From P52-10 sp041397365 (GTDB lineage: Bacteria; Pseudomonadota; Alphaproteobacteria; Rhizobiales; Xanthobacteraceae), in contig JAWKWT010000002.1 of NCBI GenBank assembly GCA_041397365.1, positions 1-64,000 on the forward strand: a DNA stretch of 64,000 nucleotides, given 5' to 3'. Below, piece after piece: positions 34,402 to 42,360 of the stretch (positions are counted from its first letter, which is position 1; each line of letters begins with the position of its first letter). The notes under the pieces were generated by a model. That model ran no database searches. It was not told the DNA's origin and worked only from the letters and a program-made list of their open reading frames with translations. Made by a program: the position numbers and the translations under genes.

Positions 34402-35535
34402 CTAGATTCCAATGGACGCGAAGAAGATGGCGAAAATCCCGTCCAGCATGATGACGAAGAAGATCGATTTCACCACCGACGCGGTGGTGTGCTGACCGAG
34501 CGACTCCGCACTGCCTTCCACCGCCAGCCCCTCGACGCAGGCGATCGTGCCGATCAGGAACGCCATGAACGGCGCTTTCACCATGCCTACGATGAAATGG
34601 TCGATGGTGATGACTTCGCGCAAGCGGTTCAGGAACGCTTCCGGCTGCATGCCGCCATAGAGCCACGCCACCAGCCCGCCGCCATACAGCGCCGACAGAA
34701 CACCCAGAAACGTCAGGATCGGCAGCGCGATAATCAACGCCAGCAAACGCGGCACGATCAGCACCTCAGCCGGATCGAACCCCATGGTGCGCAGCGCGTC
34801 GATCTCCTCGCGCATGCGCATCGATCCCAGTTCCGCCGTGTAGGAGCTGCCGGAGCGGCCGGCGATCATGATGGCGACGATCAGCACGCCGAGTTCGCGC
34901 AGCGTCAGAATGCCGAGCATATCGACCACGAAAACGCCCGCGCCGAATTTGCTGAAGTGAAAGATGCCCTGCTGCGAGATGATCGCGCCGATCAGAAAGG
35001 TAATCAGCAGGATGATCGGCACTGCGCGCCAGCACACCTGTTCGAGGTGATGCACGACGGAGGTGAGGCGGAAATGGCTCGGATGACGGATCACCTGCCC
35101 GGCGGCGTAGACGATCGCTCCGGTCATTTCGGCAAGGCCCTTCAGCGTCCGGCCGACGCCGACGACGGCGCGGCCCAGGCGCTCCAGAAGGACGACGACG
35201 GTGAGCGGCGTCCGGTCGATGTCGTCAACCTTCTCGACCCGCTCGACCTCGGCGATCAGCGGCGCATGATGGTTGGACAGGCCCATCACCCGCGGCTCGG
35301 CTCCCGCTTCGGCGTAGCTGCGGCGCATCCGCTCGATCAGCCATGCCCCGAACGTATCGAGATGGGAGACGCGGGAGACGTCGATCAGGATGCCGCGTTT
35401 TGTGTCGGCGAGTTGCTCGGCCTTGCCGACGATCTGTTCGAGGTCGGCGGCGTGGCGCGCGATCCATGGGCCGCTCGCCCGCAGCGCGACGCCGTCCGGG
35501 TAAGTGACCTGTTCGAGTGTCGGCCCGCCGCTCAT
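34402..35535 (-). CDS. mlaE: Mla permease MlaE with fused N-terminal STAS (MlaB-like) domain
   Basis: A 377-residue inner-membrane protein. Residues about 1-105 are soluble and STAS-like (GILIDVSRVSHLDTFGAWLI), the fold of MlaB, which in E. coli is a separate subunit. Residues about 125-377 are the MlaE permease, with five or six helices and the E-L-G-x-M-R-x-x-E-E-I-D-A-L-R-T-M-G motif. Start ATG 35535 was chosen because the in-frame extension to 35628 is only a translated intergenic repeat. This fusion explains the absence of mlaB here. Confidence 0.92.
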   Translation of the reverse strand: MSGGPTLEQVTYPDGVALRASGPWIARHAADLEQIVGKAEQLADTKRGILIDVSRVSHLDTFGAWLIERMRRSYAEAGAEPRVMGLSNHHAPLIAEVERVEKVDDIDRTPLTVVVLLERLGRAVVGVGRTLKGLAEMTGAIVYAAGQVIRHPSHFRLTSVVHHLEQVCWRAVPIILLITFLIGAIISQQGIFHFSKFGAGVFVVDMLGILTLRELGVLIVAIMIAGRSGSSYTAELGSMRMREEIDALRTMGFDPAEVLIVPRLLALIIALPILTFLGVLSALYGGGLVAWLYGGMQPEAFLNRLREVITIDHFIVGMVKAPFMAFLIGTIACVEGLAVEGSAESLGQHTTASVVKSIFFVIMLDGIFAIFFASIGI

Positions 35536-35545
35536 TGCCTGTCGC

Positions 35546-35580
35546 AATCCGGTTCCAAATTTTTCGGGATCGCGCTCTAA
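35546..35580. repeat. half-copy of the GCATGATC palindrome just upstream of mlaE
   Basis: GGTTCCAAATTTTTCGGGATCGCGCTCTAA matches the right arm of the element at 6319-6400 (GGTTTCCACTTTTCGGGATCATGCTCTAA) with several changes. It lies 11 bases upstream of the mlaE start, and so occupies its promoter or leader. Confidence 0.6.
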
Positions 35581-35658
35581 CAGCCATACTTGCCGGTCGG
35601 CCGCAAGCCTCCGCCGCACTGCCGGCAAAAATTTTATAATGACTTCAGGGACATCCCC

Positions 35659-36837
35659 TCACGCTTCCGCCCGCATCGCCGCTCGAATTGCGCCACGCGC
35701 CAGCAGCATAACCAGCGTTCCCGCCATCGCCATCGTCGCCATGCCGTAATAGATCCCCTGACCGAGGCTGGCGAACAGCGCCCCGCAGGCGATGCCTGCG
35801 CTCGCCATGACGATGCCGCCGGCCGTGGCGGTGTAGCCTTGCGCGTTCGGCATCATCCTGCCCGGCACCACCCGCGCGAACAGGCCCATCGTGCCGAGAT
35901 GCGTCGCGCCGAAGGAGAGCGCGTGCAGCGCCTGCGCGCAGGCCAGCACGGCGAGCGGCGGCTCCTGCGCCATCACGATCCAGCGCAGCACCGCGCCGGC
36001 ACCGCCAAGCGCGATAAGCCCCGCCGGCGACAGGCGCAGACGCGGCGAGAGCGCGAACAGCACGATCTCGACGACAACGCACAGCGCCCACAACAGCGCG
36101 ATCGTCAGCGTGTCCATGCCTGCCGCGCGCCAGGAGATGGCGGAGAAGGTGTAATAGGCGGAATGACTGCCTTGAATGAGCGCCGCTGCGATCAGCACCG
36201 AGGCGAACGCCGAGTTCCGCAACAGTGCCGAGGGCTTCGCGACCTGGAGCGTGCCGCCCTTGGCCTGCCCCGGCGGCGTCAGGCGAAACGACGAAAGCGC
36301 GCACACCAAGGCGAGCGCGGCGATGATCCAGATCGCGTGGATCGCTCCCAGCCAATGCGTGAACAGCCCCGCCACCAGCGCGCCGCCGATATAGCCGACC
36401 GAGCCCCACAGGCGGATCGGGCCGTAGCTGCGCCGATAATGCGCGACGCCGCGCAAGGCATAGGCGTCGGTCAGCGGAATCAACGGCGTCCATGCGAGCG
36501 ATGTCAGCCAGAGCAGGAGCGCGATCGCAAACGCGGAGCGTACACTTCCGAGCGCCAGCACGCCGGTGAAGGTCGCGATGGCGGTCGCAATGATCGCGCC
36601 GCGCAGCACATCGTGCTTGGCGACCCACGCCGTGACGACCGGCACCGCGATCAGGCGCGCGGCTGTCGGCGCGGCCATCACCAGGCCGATCACGCTCGGC
36701 TCCAGCCCGACCGACTGAAGCCAGACCGGAAAGAACGGCATGTAGCCGCCATTGATGGCAAACACCGCCGCATAGAAGGTCGACAGCGCGATCGCGAAAA
36801 AGCGGCCTTCGGTGGGGATTGCGGCGGCCTGAGACAT
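35659..36837 (-). CDS. MFS transporter, HcaT/MFS_1-like group
   Basis: A 392-residue permease with about 12 membrane helices, starting at ATG 36837. Motifs fit the group related to HcaT (3-phenylpropionate permease): G-G-Y-M-P-F-F-P-V-W-L near residue 30 and R-L-W-G-S-V-G-Y near 145. These transporters import small aromatic or nucleoside-like substrates by proton symport. No catabolic genes are nearby, so the substrate is unknown. The unusually high Ala/Gly/Ile content is normal for the fold. Confidence 0.85.
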   Translation of the reverse strand: MSQAAAIPTEGRFFAIALSTFYAAVFAINGGYMPFFPVWLQSVGLEPSVIGLVMAAPTAARLIAVPVVTAWVAKHDVLRGAIIATAIATFTGVLALGSVRSAFAIALLLWLTSLAWTPLIPLTDAYALRGVAHYRRSYGPIRLWGSVGYIGGALVAGLFTHWLGAIHAIWIIAALALVCALSSFRLTPPGQAKGGTLQVAKPSALLRNSAFASVLIAAALIQGSHSAYYTFSAISWRAAGMDTLTIALLWALCVVVEIVLFALSPRLRLSPAGLIALGGAGAVLRWIVMAQEPPLAVLACAQALHALSFGATHLGTMGLFARVVPGRMMPNAQGYTATAGGIVMASAGIACGALFASLGQGIYYGMATMAMAGTLVMLLARGAIRAAMRAEA

Positions 36838-36906
36838 CAATTCAATTGCGATTCAGTGCGGTTCATGATGACTCGTTAGCGAAGGTGCCACGAGGGCGCC
36901 ATGGGA

Positions 36907-36940
36907 TTCCTAAGTCGTCAGATTTCCTAAGTCGTCAGAT
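36907..36940. repeat. perfect 17-bp tandem duplication upstream of the gene at 36960
   Basis: TTCCTAAGTCGTCAGAT occurs twice in a row (36907-36923 and 36924-36940), 20 bases before the ATG at 36960. It may be a duplicated operator or a slippage product. Confidence 0.75.
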
Positions 36941-36959
36941 TTGGTGTCGCAAGATTTAC

Positions 36960-38099
36960 ATGGCCGACGAAGCTTTCGCCCTGTCTCCGATCGACGCCCG
37001 TCCGGCACAGCCGACTGACGCGGATTACGATGCCATCTGCTCCGCCTTCCGCGAGACCGCGCGCGGCCGATGGTTTCTGGACGAATATGCGCGGCGCAAC
37101 CGCAACGCCGACACGCGGCTGGTGCTGGATGCAGTCGCGCGGCTGGAAGCCAATTTCGAATCGCAAAAGCTCGTGCAGGCCGCGCCAGTCGCTCCCACTG
37201 CCGCCGATCTCTGGCCGGAACTGGCCAAGCTGCTCGCCACCGCGCGCATCGAGATCGCGCAGCACCTGCTCCGCGAGGGACAGGACGCCGGGCTCGACAC
37301 CATTCAGGCCGGTGCCGAGACGATCCGCAGCATCGCATGGGCGCTGCGCGAGCGCGGCTTCGATGCGCGGATCTGCGACGCCTTCGACACGCAGGTGAAG
37401 ACGCTGCTGAAGGGGCATGCGGCACTCGCCGCCGCGATGTCCGCCAATGCCGGCGGCAACGCGCAGGTGCTGGCCGCGCTCGATCATCTGATCGAGTCCG
37501 CGCGCGGGCTGCTGACCGAACCGGCGGAACCGCGTTCCGACGAAGCACTTCTCGACGAGATGGTGGACGCGGTTGCCGGCGCGATGTCCGACGATGAATC
37601 CTTTGACGAAAACGGCGCGTTCGAGATCGATGATTCCGAGCCGGGCCAGCACGCCGATGCGGCCGACCACGCAGTGCCTCGGCAAGGTTTCCTCCAAATC
37701 CGCGGCGACGAAGCCGACCTCGATATCGCCGATACGCCGGTTGCTGAAACACCGATCGCGCCGATCCTCTCCGAACCGGAGGTCAACCGGCAACGCCTCT
37801 ATGAGGCCAAGGTCGCGCCTCTCGTCGCCGCGCCGGCTGTCCCTGACAACGCGACGGCCTCTCAGCTTGAGGAGGAAGTTTCGGGCGGAGCGGAAATTCT
37901 CAGCGCGGATTCGATTCTCAGCGTAGATTCTACCGCCGCCGCCGACAGTGCCGTGCAAGCAGCACCGGAGCGCGCGACCTCGCTCGGTCATGCATTGCTG
38001 GCCAGCGGCGCGATCGGACGGCCCGGCAGCGCCCGCCCCGACCCGCTCGCTCCGTTCCGCCGCATGAGCCAGGCCGAGAAGATCGCGTTCTTCAGCTAA
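36960..38099 (+). CDS. conserved acidic hypothetical protein
   Basis: A 379-residue soluble protein. The N-terminal domain (about 20-185) is helical and begins D-A-D-Y-D-A-I-C-S-A-F-R-E-T-A-R-G-R-W-F-L, then E-Y-A-R-R-N-R-N-A-D-T; such a motif recurs in hypothetical proteins of Bradyrhizobiaceae. The C-terminal half is acidic, low-complexity and likely disordered, ending with a conserved-looking F-R-R-M-S-Q-A-E-K-I-A-F-F-S tail. No enzyme motif. It stands alone between two minus-strand genes. The disordered acidic region plus short C-terminal motif suggests a scaffold or adaptor; that is inference. Confidence 0.65.
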   Translation: MADEAFALSPIDARPAQPTDADYDAICSAFRETARGRWFLDEYARRNRNADTRLVLDAVARLEANFESQKLVQAAPVAPTAADLWPELAKLLATARIEIAQHLLREGQDAGLDTIQAGAETIRSIAWALRERGFDARICDAFDTQVKTLLKGHAALAAAMSANAGGNAQVLAALDHLIESARGLLTEPAEPRSDEALLDEMVDAVAGAMSDDESFDENGAFEIDDSEPGQHADAADHAVPRQGFLQIRGDEADLDIADTPVAETPIAPILSEPEVNRQRLYEAKVAPLVAAPAVPDNATASQLEEEVSGGAEILSADSILSVDSTAAADSAVQAAPERATSLGHALLASGAIGRPGSARPDPLAPFRRMSQAEKIAFFS

Positions 38100-38105
38100 A
38101 ACCAA

Positions 38106-39095
38106 TCACGCGATCATCCGCGAAAACAGTTCGGCATCGACATTGCCGCCCGACAGCACGATGACGACCGTCTTGCCCTTGCACGCAAAGCGGCCATTCA
38201 AGAGCGTCGCCAGCGCGACCGCACCGCCCGGCTCCACCACCAGCTTGAGTTCACGGAACGCGAATTTCATCGCCTCCCCGACTTCCCGGTCCGACGCCGA
38301 GACGCCAGCCGACGCCAGATGCCGGTTGATCGCGAAGGTGATTTCGCCGGGAAACGGCGACATCAACGCGTCGCAGATCGTCTGCCCCTGAACCTCGTCG
38401 ATCACCCGCTCCCCGCTCGCAAGCGAGCGCGCGTGATCGTCGAACCCTTCCGGCTCGGCGATGAAATTCACGACCTCCGGAAACCGCGAGCGCATCGCCA
38501 CGAAAACACCGGCTGCAAACCCGCCGCCCGAGGCCGGCACCACGACGACATCCGGCACGATCGCGCGCGCGAAAAGATCGTCGGCGATTTCGAGACCCGC
38601 CGTCCCCTGCCCGGCGATGATCTTCGCATCGTCGAAAGGTGGCACGAGCGTCGCCCCGCGCTCATTGCAGATACGCTGCGCGATCGCCGCGCGATCCTCG
38701 TTCCGGCGGTCATACAGCACCACCTCCGCGCCGTAAGCCTTGGTGCGCTCGCGTTTCATGATGGGCGAATCCGCCGGCATGACGATCACCGCCGGCATGC
38801 CGAGCAGCTGCGCGGCCGCGGCCACCCCCTGCGCGTGATTGCCGGAGGAGAACGCGACGACGCCCGCCTTGCGCGCGTCCGGAGGGATCGACGACAGCTT
38901 GTTGAACGCGCCGCGAAACTTGAACTAGCCGGTGCGCTGAAGCGTCTCGGCCTTCAGGAACACGCGCGCCCCGGTCAGTTCGTCCAGGGCGGGCGAGACG
39001 AGAAGCGGCGTGTTGAACGCAACCGCGCGGATCGTTTGCCGCGCAGCGGCGATATCGGCCGGCGTCACCGGCAAGTTGTTCAGGTCAATTCCCAT
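38106..39095 (-). pseudogene. PLP-dependent threonine dehydratase / hydroxyaspartate ammonia-lyase with an in-frame amber codon
   Basis: A frame of 329 codons from ATG 39095 reads as a fold-type II PLP ammonia-lyase: V-F-L-K-A-E-T-L-Q-R-T-G, then [stop], then F-K-F-R-G-A-F-N-K; later S-S-G-N-H-A-Q-G and V-L-S-G-G-N-V-D. The only defect is TAG at 38925-38927 where the family has Ser in S-F-K-x-R-G; the next Lys binds PLP. A single substitution (TCG to TAG) explains it. As read, the protein stops at codon 57; a second start at 38825 would lack the PLP lysine. It is the fourth gene of the thiM run, 64 bases after the TRAP protein gene. Confidence 0.8.
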
Positions 39096-39159
39096 GCGAC
39101 GAGTTAGCTCTCAAGACGCGGCGCTGGCAAGCCGTCGCTTCCGTTTCGGTGGAGCGGTC

Positions 39160-40239
39160 TCAGGAACTGCCGCGCGAGTCGAGCACCGCCTTCACCGAGA
39201 TGTTGGCCCAGCGGCCGGCGCGGTCGCGGAAGCCGGTATAGGATTCGGTGATGCGGCGCGCGATCTCGCTGCGGCCGGCGATATCGCCGATCACGTCGCG
39301 CGCATGTTTTCGCGCCAGTTCGATGATCTCGGACGGAAACATCCTGATCTTCACATGATGCTGATCGATCAGCGCGGCCAGCGCCTCGACATTCAGCCGC
39401 TCCATTTCGTTCAGCGCGAAGGCCGCCTCCGTCGCGCAGGCGTGCGACACGATGGCCTTCTGCTGAGCGTCGAGCTTCTCCCACACTTTCAGCGAAACGA
39501 TGCATTCGCCGGTGCCGTTCGGCTTGTTGAAGCCGGGCGCGTAATAGTTCGGCGCCAAGCGATAGAGGCCGAGCGCGATGTCGGAGCCAGGGCCGACGAA
39601 CTCCGCGCCGTCGACAAGGCCGGATTGCAGGCCGGTGATGATCTCGCCGGGAGACGTCGTCAGCGGCACCGCGCCGAGCCGGCGATAGACTTCGCCGCCA
39701 AGACCGAGCGAGCGGATCTTCATGCCCTTGAGCGAGGCGAGATCCGCGATCTCGTTGCGAAACCAGCCGCCCATGCAGACGCCGGTGTTGCCCGCCATGA
39801 ACGGCTTTGCCCCGAACGGCGCATAGAGTTCGTCCCACAGCGCTTGCCCGCCGCCGGCATCGACCCAGCCGGTATGCTCCGCGGGCGTCAGGCCGAACGG
39901 GACGGTGGTGAAGAAGGCCGAGGCCGGCTGCTTGCCCTGCCAGAAGAACGAGGCGGTGTGCGCCATCTCGGCGGTGCCCGAAGACACCGCGTCCAGCGTC
40001 TCCAGCGCGGGCACGATTTCACCCGCCGCATGCACGGTGATCTGGATGCGGCCGCCGGACAAGGTCGCGATGCGCTGGGCGATTCGCTCCGCCGACATGC
40101 CGGGGCCCGGCAGCCGCTTCGGCCACGACGTCACCATGCGCCAGCGAACCGTCTGCGCACGCGCGACATTCGGCATCGCCACCGCGCCGGCCGCCGCCGC
40201 CGATCCGCCGATCAATCCTCTGCGCGAGAGCGTGCTCAT
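39160..40239 (-). CDS. TRAP transporter periplasmic binding protein (DctP family, Tat signal)
   Basis: A 359-residue protein. The N-terminus is a Tat signal (S-R-R-G-L-I-G-G then a hydrophobic run ending A-R-A). The DctP-type body shows W-R-M-V-T-S-W-P-K near the start, the Arg-bearing loop L-K-G-M-K-I-R (about 175-181) that contacts carboxylates, and the motif V-D-G-A-E-F-V-G-P. Start ATG 40239 has GAGG upstream; an alternative ATG at 40251 overlaps the thiD stop. No dctQ or dctM gene is near. Its place in a TPP-riboswitch-led unit suggests a thiamine-related ligand; speculative. Confidence 0.85.
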   Translation of the reverse strand: MSTLSRRGLIGGSAAAAGAVAMPNVARAQTVRWRMVTSWPKRLPGPGMSAERIAQRIATLSGGRIQITVHAAGEIVPALETLDAVSSGTAEMAHTASFFWQGKQPASAFFTTVPFGLTPAEHTGWVDAGGGQALWDELYAPFGAKPFMAGNTGVCMGGWFRNEIADLASLKGMKIRSLGLGGEVYRRLGAVPLTTSPGEIITGLQSGLVDGAEFVGPGSDIALGLYRLAPNYYAPGFNKPNGTGECIVSLKVWEKLDAQQKAIVSHACATEAAFALNEMERLNVEALAALIDQHHVKIRMFPSEIIELARKHARDVIGDIAGRSEIARRITESYTGFRDRAGRWANISVKAVLDSRGSS

Positions 40240-40250
40240 GGTCGTCCTCA

Positions 40251-41060
40251 TCAATCGAAGGCGTGGAAATGATGGATCGGCCCGTGGCCCTTGCCGACGC
40301 TCAAGCGATTGGCGGCGGCGATGGCGGCGGACACATAGAGCTTGGCCCGGCGCACGGCGTCCTCCAGCGTCTCGCCCTTCGCCAGAAAGGCCGCGATCGC
40401 CGACGACAGCGAGCAGCCGGTGCCGTGCGTGTTCTTGGTTTTGATGCGCGGCGCGGCGAGGCGAAGGCTGGTCTCCGCCGTTACCAGATAATCGACGCTC
40501 TCGGCTCCCTCGCCGTGTCCACCCTTGATGAGCACCGCGGGGCAGCCCAGCGCCAGCAATTTTCGGCCCTGCGCCTGGATGTCCGCATCGCTCACGGCGA
40601 GCGGCGCATCGAGCAAGGCGGCGGCTTCCGGCAGATTGGGCGTGATGACATGCGCCATCGGAATCAGACGAGTTCGCAGAAGATCGATCGCCTCCGGCGC
40701 GAGCAGCCGGTCGCCTGAGGTCGCCACCATCACTGGATCGAGCACGACCGACGCCGGAGCCCAGCGCTGCAAGCCGGCGGCGATGGCGAGAATGGCGTCG
40801 GGCCGCGACACCATGCCGATCTTCACCGCCTTGATATCCAGATCGCCGAACACGGCGTCGATCTGCGCGGTGATGAAATCCGCGGGCGTGTCGTGGATGC
40901 CGGTGACGCCTATCGTGTTCTGCGCGGTGAGGGCGGTGATGACCGACGCGCCATAGACGCCAAGCGCCGAAAACGTCTTCAGATCCGCCTGGATACCGGC
41001 CCCGCCGCCTGAATCCGAGCCGGCGATGGTCAAAGCGATCGGGATCGGCTTGCCGGTCAT
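40251..41060 (-). CDS. thiD: hydroxymethylpyrimidine/phosphomethylpyrimidine kinase
   Basis: A 269-residue ribokinase-family enzyme that phosphorylates HMP and then HMP-P in thiamine synthesis. The start I-A-G-S-D-S-G-G-G-A-G-I-Q-A-D is diagnostic, and N-T-H-G-T-G-C-S-L-S-S-A carries the anion hole and catalytic region near residue 210. Its ATG overlaps the thiM stop (ATGA). With thiM it makes a thiamine salvage pair under the TPP riboswitch. Confidence 0.95.
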   Translation of the reverse strand: MTGKPIPIALTIAGSDSGGGAGIQADLKTFSALGVYGASVITALTAQNTIGVTGIHDTPADFITAQIDAVFGDLDIKAVKIGMVSRPDAILAIAAGLQRWAPASVVLDPVMVATSGDRLLAPEAIDLLRTRLIPMAHVITPNLPEAAALLDAPLAVSDADIQAQGRKLLALGCPAVLIKGGHGEGAESVDYLVTAETSLRLAAPRIKTKNTHGTGCSLSSAIAAFLAKGETLEDAVRRAKLYVSAAIAAANRLSVGKGHGPIHHFHAFD

Positions 41061-41843
41061 ACGGACACCTTTGCGTGTTGCGATATTTTTTCTGGTGAGA
41101 TCGCGTGCAGCGCATCGAGTATGGCGACGGCGAAACTGCCCGGACCTTGCACGCCCTTGGCCGCGACCTCACCGGCAACGCCGAAGGCGGTCATCGCCGC
41201 GGCCGCAGCAAGCCAGCGGTCGCCTTCGCACGCGAGCGCCGCTGCCACGAACGCCGAACCGGCGCAGCCCATCGCCGTCACCTTGCCCATCAGCGGATCG
41301 CCGTTGCGAAGCCGCACGAGGCGCGCGCCGTCGGTGACGATGTCGGCCTCGCCGGTCAGCGCCACCACCGTGCCGCTGGCGCTTGCGAAGGCGCGAGCGG
41401 TGTTGGCCCCAGCCTCCGCGCCGCTCAGCGCCGCAAGCTCGGCGGCGTTCAGGCGGATGACGGCGGGACCGCGCGCGACCAGCGTCCGCGCGAAAGCGAG
41501 GTCGGACCGGCGAGCGGTCGACGAATACCGGATCGAGAACCCAGGCCAGGTTTTTCGTGGCCGCGACATCGAGCGCGAGCGCGATCCCCTCGCGGCGTTC
41601 GGCGTCGAGCGTGCCGAGATTCACCAGAAGATTGTCCGCGCCGCCGACGAAGCCGGCGATCTCCTCCGGCGAGGTGGTGACCGAGGGCGTCGCGCCGGCG
41701 GCGAGCAGCATGTTGGCGGTATAAGCCTGCGCCACAGTGTTGGTGATGCAGTGAATGCGCGGATTTTTTGCGCGAATATCATCGCGCAGCGACGCTGCCC
41801 GTTCGACGACGGGTGAGGTGACGTCCGCAAAACCATCCGACAT
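41057..41843 (-). pseudogene. thiM: hydroxyethylthiazole kinase, one frameshift
   Basis: ThiM phosphorylates hydroxyethylthiazole for thiamine salvage. The first part from ATG 41843 is normal (N-P-R-I-H-C-I-T-N-T-V-A-Q, then L-V-N-L-G-T-L-D). The second part is also normal but in another frame (G-P-A-V-I-R-L-N-A-A-E-L, then M-G-C-A-G-S-A-F). The break lies near 41510, just after L-D-P-V-F-V-D. One indel restores about 261 residues, a normal length. The TPP riboswitch ends just before the start and includes its ribosome site. Either a recent pseudogene or a sequencing error. Confidence 0.85.
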
Positions 41844-41848
41844 CTCAA

Positions 41849-41955
41849 GCTCCCTCCGCCGGAATGACCCGGATCAGGTTCGATGGGTTGGCTTGACGCC
41901 TCTCAGCCCCCGGCCGTGTCGCCGCCTCGGGCACCCCAATGAGATGACCGTTTTC
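41849..41955 (-). promoter_or_regulatory. TPP (THI-box) riboswitch upstream of thiM
   Basis: On the minus strand the leader contains GGGGTGCC, then GGGCTGAGAGG, then the diagnostic GAACCTGATCCGGGTCATTCCGG (given here in pieces: AACCTGATCCGG, GTCATTCCGG), ending in CGGAGGGAG. These are the conserved parts of the thiamine pyrophosphate aptamer. The 3' stem (CCGGCGGAGGGAG) includes the Shine-Dalgarno of thiM, so TPP binding should block translation start. Confidence 0.95.
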
Positions 41956-42025
41956 TAGCCGCTCCGGCGCGATCCAGCAAGCCGGCTTGCCAGCCGCCGC
42001 CGTTTTTGCTGGATTGCAGCGAGCA

Positions 42026-42090
42026 AGAGCATGATCCCGAAAAGTGAAAGCCGGTTTTCGGACCAGATCATGCTCAAACAAAAAGATAAA
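42026..42090. repeat. dispersed GCATGATC palindrome, copy 2
   Basis: AGAGCATGATCCCGAAAAGTG ... CAGATCATGCTCAAACAAAAAGATA, a well-preserved copy with pairing arms, reverse-oriented relative to copy 1. It lies between the riboswitch and the AsnC-domain gene and ends 24 bases before its start. Confidence 0.8.
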
Positions 42091-42113
42091 CGAAGAGTCT
42101 GGAGAGACAGGCG

Positions 42114-42350
42114 ATGGGTCCGTTCTTTGTGCAGATCAAATGCGAACTCGGCCGCGCTTACGCGGTGGCCGATGCGCTGGCGCGCGCGGAGATCGCCTCC
42201 GAAATCTATTCGACCGCGGGCGACTACGACCTGCTGGTGAAATTCTATGTCGAGAGCGGCACCGATATCGGCCATTTCGTCAACGAGAAGGTGCAGGTGC
42301 TTCCCGGCATCAAGGACACCTATACGATCATCACCTTCAAGGCGTTCTGA
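42114..42350 (+). CDS. stand-alone Lrp/AsnC ligand-binding (RAM) domain protein
   Basis: A 78-residue protein that is only the C-terminal effector domain of Lrp/AsnC regulators (F-V-Q-I-K-C-E..., then G-D-Y-D-L-L-V-K-F, then P-G-I-K-D-T-Y-T-I-I-T-F). No helix-turn-helix is encoded upstream. Stand-alone RAM proteins form rings that bind amino acids; several are found in alphaproteobacteria. AGAGACAGGCG precedes the ATG. Its job here is unknown. Confidence 0.88.
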   Translation: MGPFFVQIKCELGRAYAVADALARAEIASEIYSTAGDYDLLVKFYVESGTDIGHFVNEKVQVLPGIKDTYTIITFKAF

Positions 42351-42360
42351 GCCACCGGGA

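Noticed and set aside
34402..35628. Longer mlaE start at 35628.
   Set aside because: The extra 31 residues translate an intergenic palindrome and have no family support.
38925..38927. Recoding of the amber codon (pyrrolysine-type).
   Set aside because: The position is a plain serine in the family and nothing suggests recoding; a point change or miscall is simpler.
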